Origin: Mycteria americana
Lineage: Eukaryota; Chordata; Aves; Ciconiiformes; Ciconiidae
Assembly (NCBI RefSeq): GCF_035582795.1
Contig: NC_134366.1
Span: 138,346,756 to 138,410,755 of the forward strand
Length of the DNA stretch: 64,000 nucleotides
Direction: 5' to 3'
Shown piece by piece: positions 39,301 through 52,500 of this stretch (positions within the stretch are counted from its first letter, which is position 1; each line of letters starts with the position of its first letter). The notes under the pieces are model-generated. The model saw only the letters and a list, made by a program, of their open reading frames with translations. It ran no database searches and was not told the origin of the DNA. The position numbers and the translations under genes were made by a program.

Positions 39301-42300
39301 ACTGCCAGCAACATGAATGCATTGAGCCAAAGAAAAGTTACCTGAATGACCTTATTCATACCAATCTATTTCCAAGTGATAGGGCTGGCTGAGGCTAGGG
39401 ACCCTAGCTCTTATTGCCTAAATACCTTTCTGTCTAAAGAAATCACGGTTCCTGAATTTCGCACCCACACTCCCTCTTCACTGCATAAGGCGATTCCAAG
39501 CCACTGAAAACTGAAAAGCAGCCGATATCAACGTTTTCACCTGAAGCTTCTCCTGTCACTTAGGAAAACCCCTATTGTATTATGTTACTTTCTGCCACAG
39601 CTGCACTCCAGCCTTGTAAGTGCTATTTTGTGTCTCAAGGTACCCGAATGTTAGGGAGTGCAATATTCAGTACTGTAATGCACAAGTTTTTCAGAAGATA
39701 GAGGGCCCGTTTCAAACCACTTATTTTATGGACTGTAATTTGCAGTACCCAAACCTGAAAGTTTTTACTCCTTCCAGGTGTGAAAGTCAGAAACGCAAGT
39801 TCTGCAAGGAATCAAGACAGCTGGCACTTCTGAAGACCTCCAACAACATGGAAGTGAGGGCCTGACCTCCCTCCAGTGACTTTCTGACTGGCACCCCAGT
39901 CAGGGAAGGTGAGATAGGAGTCAAGAGTGATGGCAAGACCAGATCAGAATTGGGTCTAGAGACAACGATCACAGCCAGACTCAGTCCAGTGACCACGCAG
40001 CAACTCCAAGAGAAAGGAGGGGCAGGCCCTCGCCTCCAGCTTTCTTCACAACAGCTCTTAGCAGTGATGGAGCTGACCCTGGGCTCAGCCAGCTGAACTC
40101 CATAACTCAGGTGACCAAGCTCCTAGATGTGAGGGGGACACACTCTGCACCCTGACACTGTACAGGAATACCTGTGCCAGCTACAGACAGCTCAGTGAGT
40201 TCCTATACATGGAGAAAAAAGCTGTCCCTTTGTGCTGATAGCCTTCTCCAGACAGACCACACTTCATGGATTTGTAACAGATCTCTCCTGAAGTGGAGGA
40301 AGAAGCTTCCTCATCTTCATCGGCTCTGCATTGCCTGAAGTGGGAACACTGGGGTTCCAGGTCCTCCTCAACCTGAAGGGGTTCAAACCTACATCTCCTT
40401 GATGGTGTTCTTATCAGCAAGCTCCAGAATGGCGTCTCTTTCCATCCTTCCTGCTGAAGGTGAACATGATCCCAATCCTGTCCACGTCTCCTCATCAATA
40501 ACTCCTCACTGCCGTATCTACAGCAAAACCTGGAGCAGGGACCAGGACTGAAGCTATTTCTTCAAAGGGAAATCTCCTTTCAGAGGGTTTTAAAGTTAGG
40601 TTCCTCTCTTGCTTACTCTTTTTTCTTCTTCTGCATCTCTATACATTCCTTATTTTTTCTCCTTTCTCTTCCCTTGTATCCACCATCCATTTGTGCAGCG
40701 GTTATCGTGCTCTTGGGGACATCAGAAGTTCAGGGTCAGATTCTCTCTGACTAAATAGCTGGATAGAGGCTACCACACAGAAGGTGAGCCACTTTTGTAG
40801 CAACCAATTTCCTGACTTCCTAGCAAATACACACTATCAGGCAATTCCTATCTCCTCCACAATAACTGTTAAACATAGTGGCCAATGCTAATGAAGTGGA
40901 TAACAGTGGGAAACACACATACATCCCTTATGGATTTGGACATATTTCAAATGCTTCCTTCCCATCTTTGAGTCACAGCAGCTTAAACACCTACACCTAC
41001 CTGGCTCCCTAAAACCACACAAGAGTCTATGCTTGGTCAGTTGGAGAACTCTGGCCAAAATACAAACAATAGGTTATTTCACTTCAGTCGTCCTTGAGAA
41101 TAGGTAGCTATACTAATATCTGAGTTTGAAGAGTCCAAAATATGCTTAATCTGGGTTTTGGAAAGAATTCATGTATTTCAAACATGTCCCAGAGTCCTTC
41201 TTCAGTCAACGCACTCCTCTACCTTCTCCACAACGGTCACAATGGCAGAGATCTAGTGTATCTCAGAAGACAGGGCCATGCAGTCTGTCACCTGCATGGT
41301 TTTGTGACTCTTCATAGCTAGAGCACATAGCAGCTGAACAGCGAAGAAAGGTGGCGCTTCGAGAACACAGTTTTGGGTAACTTTTTTTCTTGTGGGTTTT
41401 ATTACATTGGTACCAGAACCCTTTGGTGTGTCATTAGCTTAGTTTGAAAGATTACTTTGAATACTCCATGTGCCACCTTTCACCAGCGTTTCACAGACTG
41501 CAAGATGCTGCGGCTCATGGCTACAGTTACTCTGGCCTCAATCCTCAGAGGGGCACAGCTTCTGGATCCTCTCCAAGAGGTTGGATCTGCCTAGCTCTGT
41601 GACACAAGGCTGTCGCTCCTTCCTCTTCCTGCCTGACACTTTTAAACTAGCTGACATTTTTTTCATAAATGGAAGCAAAAGGTGTCCTTCATTGCATCGT
41701 TTATCCAGTAGTCCACTGATTAGATATGAAAACCCAGTTCCAAAGAATGTTGAAGCAATCCATGCAAGGTTGAATGTGATAAAGAGGAGAGGTTGCAGGA
41801 GCAAAATTTAAAGGCCTCTTCCAGAGACATTATGTATGAAAATCCCCAACTCCAGGAGAAAACTGTGCCCTTTGCCTTCCCACACCTGAGTGGTAAGCGG
41901 AGCTGCAGGCACCACCCTATTTCCGCCTGTGGTCTGTCTGCAGTCCAGTCCAGAAGACCTGAATTTCTGAGAACAAAAATTCTCGGTAGAGTCAGTATGA
42001 CCCCTGCAGAATCTGCAAAACCAGACAGAGCTAAGTACTGAGCTCTGTTGGGGCATGAGTATTTGCACATGCGCCGTAAGCAAAAATTCTGCCTTGGGAA
42101 TTACGTTGGTATGCACAACCTCTCCACACCGGGCACTGCAGCGTAATATTGAATTAACTGTGCTGCCTTGTTTGCCCTGCTCTCAGTATTGCTCAATGGT
42201 GCCACAGAGAGGCCACTGCTGTTTAAAACTAGCTCAAGTATCTCTGCTCCAAGCAGATCAGTAGATATCCAGGGAATTTTAGCACCTCCCCAGCCAGGCA

Positions 42301-45300
42301 GGAGCTGAACAGGAATCTGGATTGGGTTTCTGGCTGCATCCTCGAGATCCTCTACACATGCTCACGGACTGTCATGGTTGCAGAGCCCCAGGAGGGCTGC
42401 TGTTTGCTTGTCTTCACATCTGTAATGCGTGGGCAGGATCACCGTAAAGGTTAACAGCTAGCATCAGACTTAGTGCATCCCAGCTACCCCACAGACCACA
42501 AGGGATGTTCTTCTGCTCCAATCTTCTACACCCGACTAGATCAGAGACTCAGCTCAGGAGCCACTACACACGGCGACTGTCACCTGTGTCACCCGTGTCA
42601 CCCGTCACCTCACCTCCTGTCATTAGTGACACTAAGCAGTACAACTGCTGCCTAGTGGCTTCCACTTAACTCATTTTTAATGTATTTATATACCACTATT
42701 CGCTTTTGCTGAATATGCTTGTCTTTCCAGCTGGGCACTTTTGCAGCCGATCAAATGTTACTAAGTAGCTCTTAAATATTTATTGACCGTCTACTGATCA
42801 CACAAATCAGGTTCACAAATTTAGCTCCTGGAGCTACTTTACACTTTATGGTCTAGTTGGATGTTAACCAAAGCCTTTCTGAGTGTTTTCTTTCTTGCGC
42901 CATAAACAAACAAGGCACAGTTTTAGAAACAAGTTGCAGCTTAAGCAGGAAATTAAATATCCAGGACTAATATTGGTTCTGTCGCCTTCTCAGCTATCAG
43001 CTGAAACTTGTCTTATTATATCACGCTGGATTCCAGAAAGCAATATGCAGCAACACGTCATATAGCAACAGGCAGACTTTTCCAGTAATCTCTCAACAGA
43101 ACCTTTTCTCTGATGGAAAACACCAAATCATCAAAACATTCCTCGGGAACATACTGATTTCAGCAGCACAGTGACAGAAGTTTTTCGCACCAACAGGAGA
43201 GGCAGCATTTTTGGAGTTTCACGAGCTCCTCGGCAGCCTGCTGCGCTGGATGCCCCAGATGCCTGAACGCCTGGGGTAAGCAGTGGCTCCCCAGCCTGCC
43301 TGGCAGACCCCCGTGCCCGCGCCCCGGCTGCCAGCAGCCACCCTGCACATGGACAGGTCTGGGGACAGCCCAGGCTGCAGGGAAAGGTGCAGCTCGGGTT
43401 CCCCTCTCCAACCTCTCCCGCCCTGTGAAACGCATTCTTCTGACCTCTTATCCCTCCATCAGGCAAAACCCTTCTGGGCAGCAGATGGGCCGTGCCGTTC
43501 CACAGGCAGGAGAGCCCGCTCCCTAGCTCACTCCGCATACATAAACTCGCTTCCGCTGCACTGCTGAACATTACCATGACACAGAGGTGAGGAAATCAGC
43601 TTAAAAATAAAGGTGAATGAAATCAGGCATGCAAGAAATGAGAAGCATGAAACTGGAAACTGAACTGAGACCACTGTGAAAATTTAATCTCGGGCATTCT
43701 TTTATTTTCCCCGGAAGAAGCCTTAAGTTTACAGATATGCAAAGCAAATATGCTCAAATTAATAACAAGCTACTGCAAGCTGTGTCTCTCCAGCTTTCAT
43801 CACCTTTTGTACCTCAGCAAATCACTGTAAGGTATTTATTTGGTTTTTTTGTTGTTGTTTACAGCAAATGCCTTGCACACAAAGACGGGGGGTTTTTTTC
43901 ATCCTTTCAAGAACATGTGATACACAAAATCATTTATTAACTCTGTTTCCAAAAACTCATTATCAGACAGTTGTAAGAGGTTCATGCTTTCATCTTTATT
44001 ACCTTCACTGTTCACTCATTCTTCACTCCTCTTTCAATGATGGGAAACTAATGAAGGATGAAGGAATTCAGATGCTGGGGACATGAAATCTCTACTGACA
44101 CATATTTATGTAACCCCACTTTCATCACATGTGATCTACCATATAGCACATATTATAACAGATTTCAGTGAATACTTCTCCCAGTAGGGGATCATTTTTT
44201 CTTGAAGGTATGTATTTTTTGCAGCAATAAACCGAACCAAAGTACTCTACTAATCCTAACCCGACACTAGGAAGCTGCCTACTCTCCGCAAAGGAAAACA
44301 GAGCATTGATCCCTTAATTACTGCACAGCACATCGCAGATTTACCTGCATCGGTCAGCCAGAGCAGGCTCTTATGGAGATTGCACCAAAGCTCCTGCTCA
44401 TGAGCTGGCCTGTGAGAAAAGCAGCTTAGTTTCAATGCACCCACTGCTGTAGACACACAGGATGTCTGAGAAAGAGCTGCCCCGCTTGTTTCAGCGGGTG
44501 CAGACGCTGTCAACTTGCAGCGCTGCTTCACCTGAGCTGCCAAGGACACCCGTCATGCACGAGCACACGAACAGAAACCAGCTCCAAACGACAGCGTTTC
44601 CTGAACTATTCTTTCAATTACAAACAATGACGCTGCTCCTTTCATTAATAAGATTCAACTGCAAGTTCGCTGAACGTGTGCGCTGGGACAAAACCCAGAA
44701 TCCCATCTGACAAATTGCATTTGTTCACTTCTCAGGGAGACTGTTCTGTGTCTCCGTGACACAATGCTGGTAAAGCTAATAAAGAGGAGAGCTTTATTAG
44801 ATGTGACTAACGATAAAAGGGACTCCAGTTCTTTGCACTTTCTTTTCTAAGTCCTGCTCTCCTCTCCAACTATTACTCTGGGGAACGCTTGTGATATAGG
44901 AGTAAAGTAAGAAAAGGGAAAGTATAAGGCAAGATTTATTGCCTGGAGTTTTTAGAGCTGTGATCTGTTATTTCAGATACCAAGGCTTGGACTGAAACCT
45001 CATTGTGCTGGCAGTCAATGCACACATATTGAAAAAAAAAAGGTGGACCCTCTTCCCTTGAGGCTACGACCTAAATGAAATGCAGTTTAAAAAAGAAACA
45101 GTGCCTGAATATATTTTGGTAACATCTAAACAAAGAATTGGTTTGCACATGGTTTTACTCATATTTGTTTAGATCGCTGTAGTAACCTACAAGACAAAGG
45201 AAACGCAAAGGAAAGGAGATAACCCCTCACCACACAATTTCTATAATCTTAATATTGGGCTAAGTAATAAAAAGGATTATCTTAATCTGATAGCAGTATT

Positions 45301-45837
45301 TTTGGTTTGGTATTGAAGGACATTCTGGATGGTAGAGATTTGCAGCATGCTTGTTGGCAAGCAGCTGGAAACGCAGCAATGACGCAATTTTTGTGTAGCT
45401 GTCAAACAAGGGACCCTCTCACTGTTAGCTGGATTCCTTCTTTGTTGTTATTGTTCTGATCCAATTAGTCACTGCTTTCAAGTTAAGAGATCCCACTGGC
45501 TAACTGGACTGAGAGAGAGACAAGAATAACAGAAACCCAAACTGGTGGTACAAGAGGAAGAAGAGGAGGTCTTTTTTAATGTGAAGTGCCTCAGTAAGTC
45601 AATTGCATGTTTTAACTAAACCTTAATTGCACCAAAACAACAGAAAGCAATCAGAAAGGGCCTGTTTTGATTCATTACATGCCAGAAATATGAGAGATAG
45701 AACTGATCTAATCCAGGAATCTGTCACTATGGCTAAGCTCCCACAGAACCTGTTTTATTTGCCTTATACCACAAAACACAGCAGAGATGGGTCTACAAAC
45801 CAACCAGCTGTTCTCTGCTATTTCCCCTTCATTCAGC

Positions 45838-46262
45838 GCTGGTGAGGCCACACCTGGAGTGCTGGGTCCAGGTCTGGGCTCCCCAGTACAAGAGAGACAC
45901 GGGCATAGCAGACAGAGTCCAGCGAAAGGCCACTAAGGTGATGAAGGGACTGGAGCATCTCTCCTATGAAGAAGGGCTGAGAGAGCTGGGACTGTTCAGC
46001 CTGGAGAAGAGAAGGCTCAGGGGATCTCATCCATGTATATAAATACCTGAAGGGAGGGTGCAAAGAGGACAGAGCCAGGCTCTTTGCAGTGGTGCCCAGT
46101 GCCAGGACAAGAGGCAATGGGCACAGACTGAAACACAGGAGGTTCCCTCTGAACATCAGGAAACACTTTTTCACTGTGAGGGTGACCAAGCACTGGCACA
46201 GGTTGCCCAGAGAGGCTATGGAGTCTCCATCCTTGGAGATCTTCAAAAGCTGCCTGGAGAAG
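45838..46262 (+). mobile_element. CR1 LINE fragment lacking its 3' end
   Basis: Typical avian CR1 3'-region text is present: GCTGGTGAGGCCACACCTGG, AAGAAGGGCTGAGAGAGCTG, TTCAGCCTGGAGAAGAGAAG and CTGCCTGGAGAAG. The match stops near 46262. The usual final segment of CR1 (through CCTTCCAACC and the ATTCT tail) is missing. Open frames through the element are not a functional protein. It is intronic and antisense to SLCO5A1. Confidence 0.92.
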
Positions 46263-48171
46263 GAGACAATTCACTCATTCAGGACTTTGCATTCGGATGC
46301 CGGCTATGGTGCAAGAGAAGGGATGCCATATTGCAGTTTGACATGAGGCTCCTTACGCTGTGTTCAAATATCAAGCACGCCTTCAGAGACAGGGCTAGGG
46401 CACAGAACAACAGGTTCTAAAATGCTGAGATGTATAATACAGAGGTGCCCTTGACCTTCCTGATAACAGAACTGCTGATGACACACCAATAACGGCAAAA
46501 CTGCTTGTGCCTGACGTAAAACAGCAGAAAATCTTTGCAAATGTATTCTGATCTGTGCATGCCTCCAGGTCCCATCCACTTCCTCACAGCTGGTACAGTT
46601 AGAAAAATACTGAGTTATGAAACATACTGAATTATGAAATATCATTACCTACTTGGCTGAGTACTGGCATGCACATACTTCTATGTTAACTAAAACCCAG
46701 CTTATCCTTCTCCTCTGTACTGGTTTATGGTTCAGTTCATCAAAGAAAAAAAAAAAAACCTTCTTAAATGTAAAAGAAAAGAACTAGAACTGAACATGTT
46801 TGTCCGGAGAAGTTTCTCCTGCAGGGTATGTCTACACTGCCCAACGCAGCGGAGATCTCTGGGCTGCTGCCAGCGCAGGAAGCTCAGACATCAGACCTGG
46901 TATAGCCATGTTAAGGTAGAGCATCATGCAAGACATTTACTCCGAACCAAGTAGCTGTCCTGCTTCTCCAATCCGATCTAGCCTTGAACTGGCTTTAATG
47001 TCCATAACGCCGCACTGCATTGGAACTAGAGAATGAAGTATGTGTTTTATTAAACCTCAAAATGAAAGCATGCTTTTTTATTACATGAACAATAAAATCC
47101 TTTGATGTCTGAGTTAAAGAGTTGCCTACCAAGTAAATGATTTGAAACTATCAAATGATTGACCATGAGGATTAAGAGAATGTTTATCATGCCAGATATT
47201 CAAGATGAATTTATGTGTAGTGCTGCTTCTTTATTATCATTTTGATAATATTTGGATTTGATCTCTGCATTAAAAAAATCATATAGGCTGGGGCTGCGAA
47301 CTCCTGAATCATGCATTATAACATGCTGGTAATTCTCAATTTCTGATGACATTACAGTCTAAGCATACTGATTTTTATACTGATTTCAAAGAGTTGATAT
47401 ACCTCAACGCTTTCGAGAATTTTGCAATTACCATCCCTCACCTCATTTCTCAGTAGGAACAATTAGATGAAGGTGGTAAAAAAGTTATGCTACTGCAGAC
47501 TTTCAGAACAGCTGTGAATAGATGCCTATTTCAATTCATGCTATGTATTTACTGCAAATGTTATTACTTACTGCAAAAAAAGAATTAGATACTCTTACAA
47601 TTCCAGTGTGAAGGTTCTGTGTTACATAGCCATAGTTTGCCTTGTCTTCAATTTAGAAAAAGATTTAAATTAAATAGCACTTTTTCACAAACAGAAAACT
47701 ACAGCCTTCTCATTAGCCAGGCAGGGATGTTCTGAGTTGCCACACAGTTCAGTTAATTGCTATCTGAAATTTATATTTTAATTCCTAGTAATTTTCATTT
47801 CTTCATCTACGCCCACAGGCTGTCACAAACATCAATAGAAGGTGGACAATCAAAGCATTCCACCTCCTTCCCATCCCTGTTCTCTCCTTCTTCAGCCCAC
47901 TATGCTCAGACAAGGATATATCACCATGCTACTCCCCTCTACAGTCAACCCCTCAGCACCAAGCTTTAACTCTAGGTATTAAGAATACAAAGGAGTAAAC
48001 CAGCTTTCCATCAGCTCATGACTTTCAGTTGCTGGTTTGCCTTGCTCTAGGATTAAGGTTTGACAGCAATGTAGTACACCCAGCAACATGCAATGCAAAA
48101 TATTCGCTGTGTAAACTGTTGTCTTCCTCCCTTGCTTCCCATTTTTCCTCTTCGTTTTTCACTTGGCTTGC

Positions 48172-48205
48172 TGTCCTGGTTTCAGCGCTGGGTTAAACCA
48201 TGACA
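48172..48205. mobile_element. 34-bp remnant of an ERVL-type solo LTR with intact ends
   Basis: The segment starts TGTCCTGGTTTCAGC and ends GGGTTAAACCATGACA. These are the two termini of the same LTR family as the copy at 60637-61264, fused with nothing between. It is flanked on both sides by the identical 5-mer CTTGC (48167-48171 and 48206-48210). The 5-bp duplication and TG...CA ends show a genuine insertion whose interior was later lost. It has no coding content. Confidence 0.8.
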
Positions 48206-49303
48206 CTTGCTCCCTGCCCCACTGTGGTTCTTTTTTTCCCCTTCTGATCATCTCTTTTCCTGCTCCGCACTTCTTACACGCTATCTTCTAAACCTCAAAA
48301 TGTTAAGAGTCCAGAGCTGAGCCTTAAAAGCAAGATACTCAAATGGATCTGATACCCAGCACCTGGCCATAAATAAAAGGCAGGCATTGTCTCAGATGTA
48401 AAAGCAAAGGGAAAAAAACATTGCTTCAGATAAGTTTGTGCTCTTCAAATGCTTACTCTGTTCTTGTGTTTAAGCTACATGAAGAAGGCAATTTTAGGGA
48501 AAAGCTGATGTACAAAATAAGAAAGAAAATAAAAGCTCATGATCAGGCTTCTGAGGAATTACCTTCCAAGGAAACACCTTCTCACAACTTTTACCACACT
48601 GTCTTCCTTCCAAATATCCCTCTTTTTTTTAAAATGCCCTTCCATGCATTTCTTAATGTCACAGCCTAAATCCCTCACTCCCAATACCTTCCTACATCCA
48701 CACCTTCTTTTTCATGACAGCCTTCTTCATTCTCAATGTATCTTTAAGGGTTATGATCTAGTCACTGTCTTGATGATGATGGAGGGCTGGAGGGCATTCA
48801 TACACCTAGTAAGGGGTTCAGAAGCAGCACGCACCACTAATGTTGATAGCACATGCCCAAGTGATTCCTCTCAGATAGGGACTGTAGACCCAAGACACTA
48901 TTATGGTGACAATAAACAAACCTACTCAGAAATAATCTTTACAATCCCTTTAGTATTTTCACAATTTTCATGAGCAGAAAAGAAAACATTTTGAAACACC
49001 AACTAAACTCTGAGCAACCTACAGAGGATACTGTTCTTATTTTCCTGTAAAAATCACTGAAGTCCATTCTAATACCTTTTCCCGTCCCTCAAAAAGGTGA
49101 GTTATTACATAAGCTTCATAATAAACTACATGTAAAACCGAAGGGCCGCATACTAACGGCATGTGTTTATATCACAATACTCACTGAATTCTCATTTGAA
49201 CATGTGGCTTCTTCAGTACATCAGCCATCAGCATTTTTTACATTTCTTTATCAGGCTTATTGGAAAAAGCTGGGTTTGCAACACATGATTCCAAGATACT
49301 TAC

Positions 49304-49502
49304 CCAGTCGTGTAAGGTATATTTATTCCCCCTAGATTAATGCTTTCACATCCAACAATGAAGAGAGTTGAAAAGCACAGCAGAGAGACACCACTGCAGA
49401 TCATAGCCAACTTTGCAGACTCTCTCGCACCAAGTTTCAGTTTTTTTATAATGTAGCCGCCTAGGACAATACCAACACCAGCACTCGGGACAATAATCAC
49501 AC
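49304..49502 (-). CDS. SLCO5A1: SLCO5A1 exon: TM8 and TM9
   Basis: This 199-bp exon follows TCCCGGCAG. It completes Gly, reads [20 protein letters not shown] (TM8), [20 protein letters not shown], then [20 protein letters not shown] (TM9 end) and IPYTT, and ends two bases into Gly at GTAAGT. The short basic cytosolic link [12 protein letters not shown] is typical of OATPs. Both phases match. Confidence 0.96.
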
Positions 49503-52500
49503 CTGCCGGGAAGAAATTCAAGCAACATTAAAACAGAACCTAGAGAAATGGAATAAAATGTAAATATTGGTTTCATTCCCTAATTAGATGACTGCAAATG
49601 CTGTACTAAGATCTCCATTGTCTGCTAGCAAACTGAGTCAGACTTTTCAAACCTCTGGAGTGTTGTCAAAGAATTAATAAAAGCCTCCTTATGATATTAC
49701 CAGCAGCCAAAGCACTATAAGAGAACTATTGTACTTAGAAGCAGAAACATTGCTTTGTATTTATTTTAGAATGGGGAGAGGGGATACACATTGCTCCAGT
49801 TTAATTACTGAAAATTTGAAGAAATCCAGATTTGGGCATGAATCTTCCTCTTCCTACTCTCATAATTAATTCCAGGGAAGCACAAATGTTAATCGCAGGC
49901 AGGCCCCCAGAAGCCTGCCCACCTGGGAGTGCATGCGTGAGCCTGGCTGCAAATTCTGCCTTCTGGATACTTTACTCAAGTTGAATAGCACTTTCCTACA
50001 TTGGCAGCCCCATTCATCTCAGCACAGCCACGTGGAGTGCAAACCGATCAAACAAACATGATGGAAGAAATTAAGATAGGAGAATTAGTACTACAAAAGA
50101 CGTGCCTATGAAATTTCTGTCACTCTGCTGCTGCACTTATAAGGTGGCTGTTCAGCAACATGTCACCGGGCTGTCCTCACTTCCCAGGGCCTGAGGTGGT
50201 GGTGTCAGTGAATGTCTCGCACTTCTTAGCTTCCCTTGGGCTTTGCTGTTCACTGACACGTGAGGAGGTCTTTAAATAAGGTCTTTGCTAATAAAGATGC
50301 ATTCCACATAAATATGGAATTTTGGCAGCTGCATCTAGGGAGAAGGAGCTAAACTTTATAATCCAAATTCTTAAAATATATTGGTCTTCTTTTTAAAGAA
50401 GCTGGCAATACTATCACTTGCAAATATCTTTAATATTATTGCAAAGCATTCTCATTCTCTGCTAATTTGTCTAAGGGTTAAGGGGACGTTATATTTATCA
50501 AAATGGTGAGATCGTGAAAGTAGAAAAAAGAGGTAAAAATAGTTGCCGCCTTAATTATACTGCCATCACAAATGGCATTATAAAATAAAATGTCATTTCA
50601 TTACCAAGATTGTTAATAATAACCCTTCACAGACTCAAAGCCAGTCTTTCTCGTAGGAGCAGAATTTAAATGTCTAAGTCCTTCTAGGAGAATTAAATGA
50701 TTTTCACAAAGTTCAAAGCTGTTATCTCTCTCGAGCTGTTATATCTCTCACTTTCAGTGACTGAATATGAACGAGGGAAAGAAATAATGCAAATCCTTCC
50801 ACTTGCACTGAAAATGTTCTCTCTGGGTGAAAATGGTAACTCAGCCACCTGAGTATACCAGGCATGTCCTGCTCTACAAAATCTGTCTCAGAGAAGCCCA
50901 CATCCACACCGAAGGCAGACGGGGATCACTTGCAATGCCTTCTAAAACACCCCTGTCAGGTGAACCAAATTCCATGGATCAAATCCATGGCTACATCAGT
51001 TATATGAACTAAGGGTCTAGCCCAAGGTAAGGGTTTACTGACGATGAATTAACCTCAATATTCTTCTTCCTTCCATTTTATAGTTTAGCTTTGTGTTCTT
51101 AACCTCTTTTGGACCTGAATTTACCTTTTCTTTCTTATTCTCCTGAGGACATGTATATTGGAAAAGCCTTTCACTAGAACTGAGGCTGCATGTGTCTACA
51201 TCTAGTACCTTGTCAAAACTGAGCAGGTAAATATTTTGCAAGGCATTAGGTTAGTGGTTCTTCCATTAGTGAGTTATACTGCACTGCTGTTTTCATCCAT
51301 CGTCTGTCACACCATGAAGATCAGAACATGAAAAATGAGGAGACAAACATGAGCAAATTGCCTGCTGAGGCTCGCTCTCATTCAGGAGGATGGAAAGGTA
51401 AAGAAAAGCCTACACAGAAGAAGTATAAAGACCAATTCCTCCACGCAAACTGCAGATGGAGACAGAAAAACTCTCTCTCGGGGAGGAAATGGAAGGGCAG
51501 GAGCAGATTTCGCTGTTTGTGGCAAAGGCAGCAGAGAGAAGGGCTCATCCCTTGTGCGTGTCAGGAAGCCTGACAGGTTCACTTGCCCCAAGTACAAACT
51601 CTTCATCCTTAAGCCCCTCTCTTTCCGCAGGGGATGTGAAATCAGAAGTGATGTACTGTCAAAAAAACACAGCTACTGCAGCGCACTTCCAGACAAGCTT
51701 CCAGGGCAAAGCAAAGCCTGTACGTCTAATCAACACATGCATTCTTCTTTTTCAAAGGCATTTAGAGGAATAAAGCTTAAGATCTGAAACTAAGCCACTG
51801 CACTGCACTCTCCATTTTATAATGACAGTTTGGCTTACAGGAATTGTGCGTGTGCCAAATACACTCCTGGGTACAGTGCTCCGAGGCAGTATCAGCTTTC
51901 AGTCAGCAATTTTCAAGCTTTGTCATTTTTGCTATTGTCAGGATACTGCAGCACTTGAGGCTTTTCACAGCGGCAAAAGATGATCTTAATAGCTACTAAT
52001 AGTCTGGGAACAGAAAACTGCAGTATCTGCTAAGCAGGCTACACTAAGGGAATACCATGGAGATTTTCAAATCAGTTCGGTCTGAGATACGTATTACACC
52101 TTTTCTAAAAGTAAAGGTAGATCCAATGTGTTTGTAACCATTTTAGCAGAAGTCACCACAGCAGTGCTTTATAACATATAGTGTGTTCTTCCAATTACAA
52201 ATTATTTCAATTGTAACTCTCTTTCTCACAAGTAAATCCGCTAGCAAAGTACCTGAAAGTTTGACCTGGATTTGTCTAAGATCTATCCGTAACCTAGAGT
52301 CAAAGTCCATTTTTTTCAGACTTGAGAAAGCCTGAAGGCTGAATGGCACCTGCTCTGCACACACAAAAAATTCCAAACAAGACCGACTGCAGCACAAGCT
52401 GCACAAGTTCAAGACATGAAGTTTGGCACGTGGCATTTTTGCTGATGATTAATGATAGGTTTGTTTAAAAATAGAAACAAATTGAGACTTAATTAAAGAA

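Larger units (their letters stand above)
36319..49303 (-). other. SLCO5A1: SLCO5A1 intron (13 kb)
   Basis: Large GT-AG intron. Recognised contents are a CR1 fragment at 45838-46262, a 34-bp LTR fossil at 48172-48205, a GC-rich patch at about 43200-43560, and a GTCACC-rich short repeat at about 42580-42620. About 39850-40500 is non-AT-rich, complex sequence that could be an old unrecognised element. No additional exon is supported. Confidence 0.7.

Noticed and set aside
43131..43577. ORFs of 91-148 codons on both strands near 43.1-43.6 kb
   Set aside because: Another GC-rich intronic patch. Simultaneous openness on both strands points to composition, and the proteins resemble nothing I recognise.
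45833..46420. ORFs of 85-137 codons near 46 kb on both strands
   Set aside because: They are contained in a truncated CR1 fragment. The region is CR1 3' sequence, not a reverse transcriptase domain.
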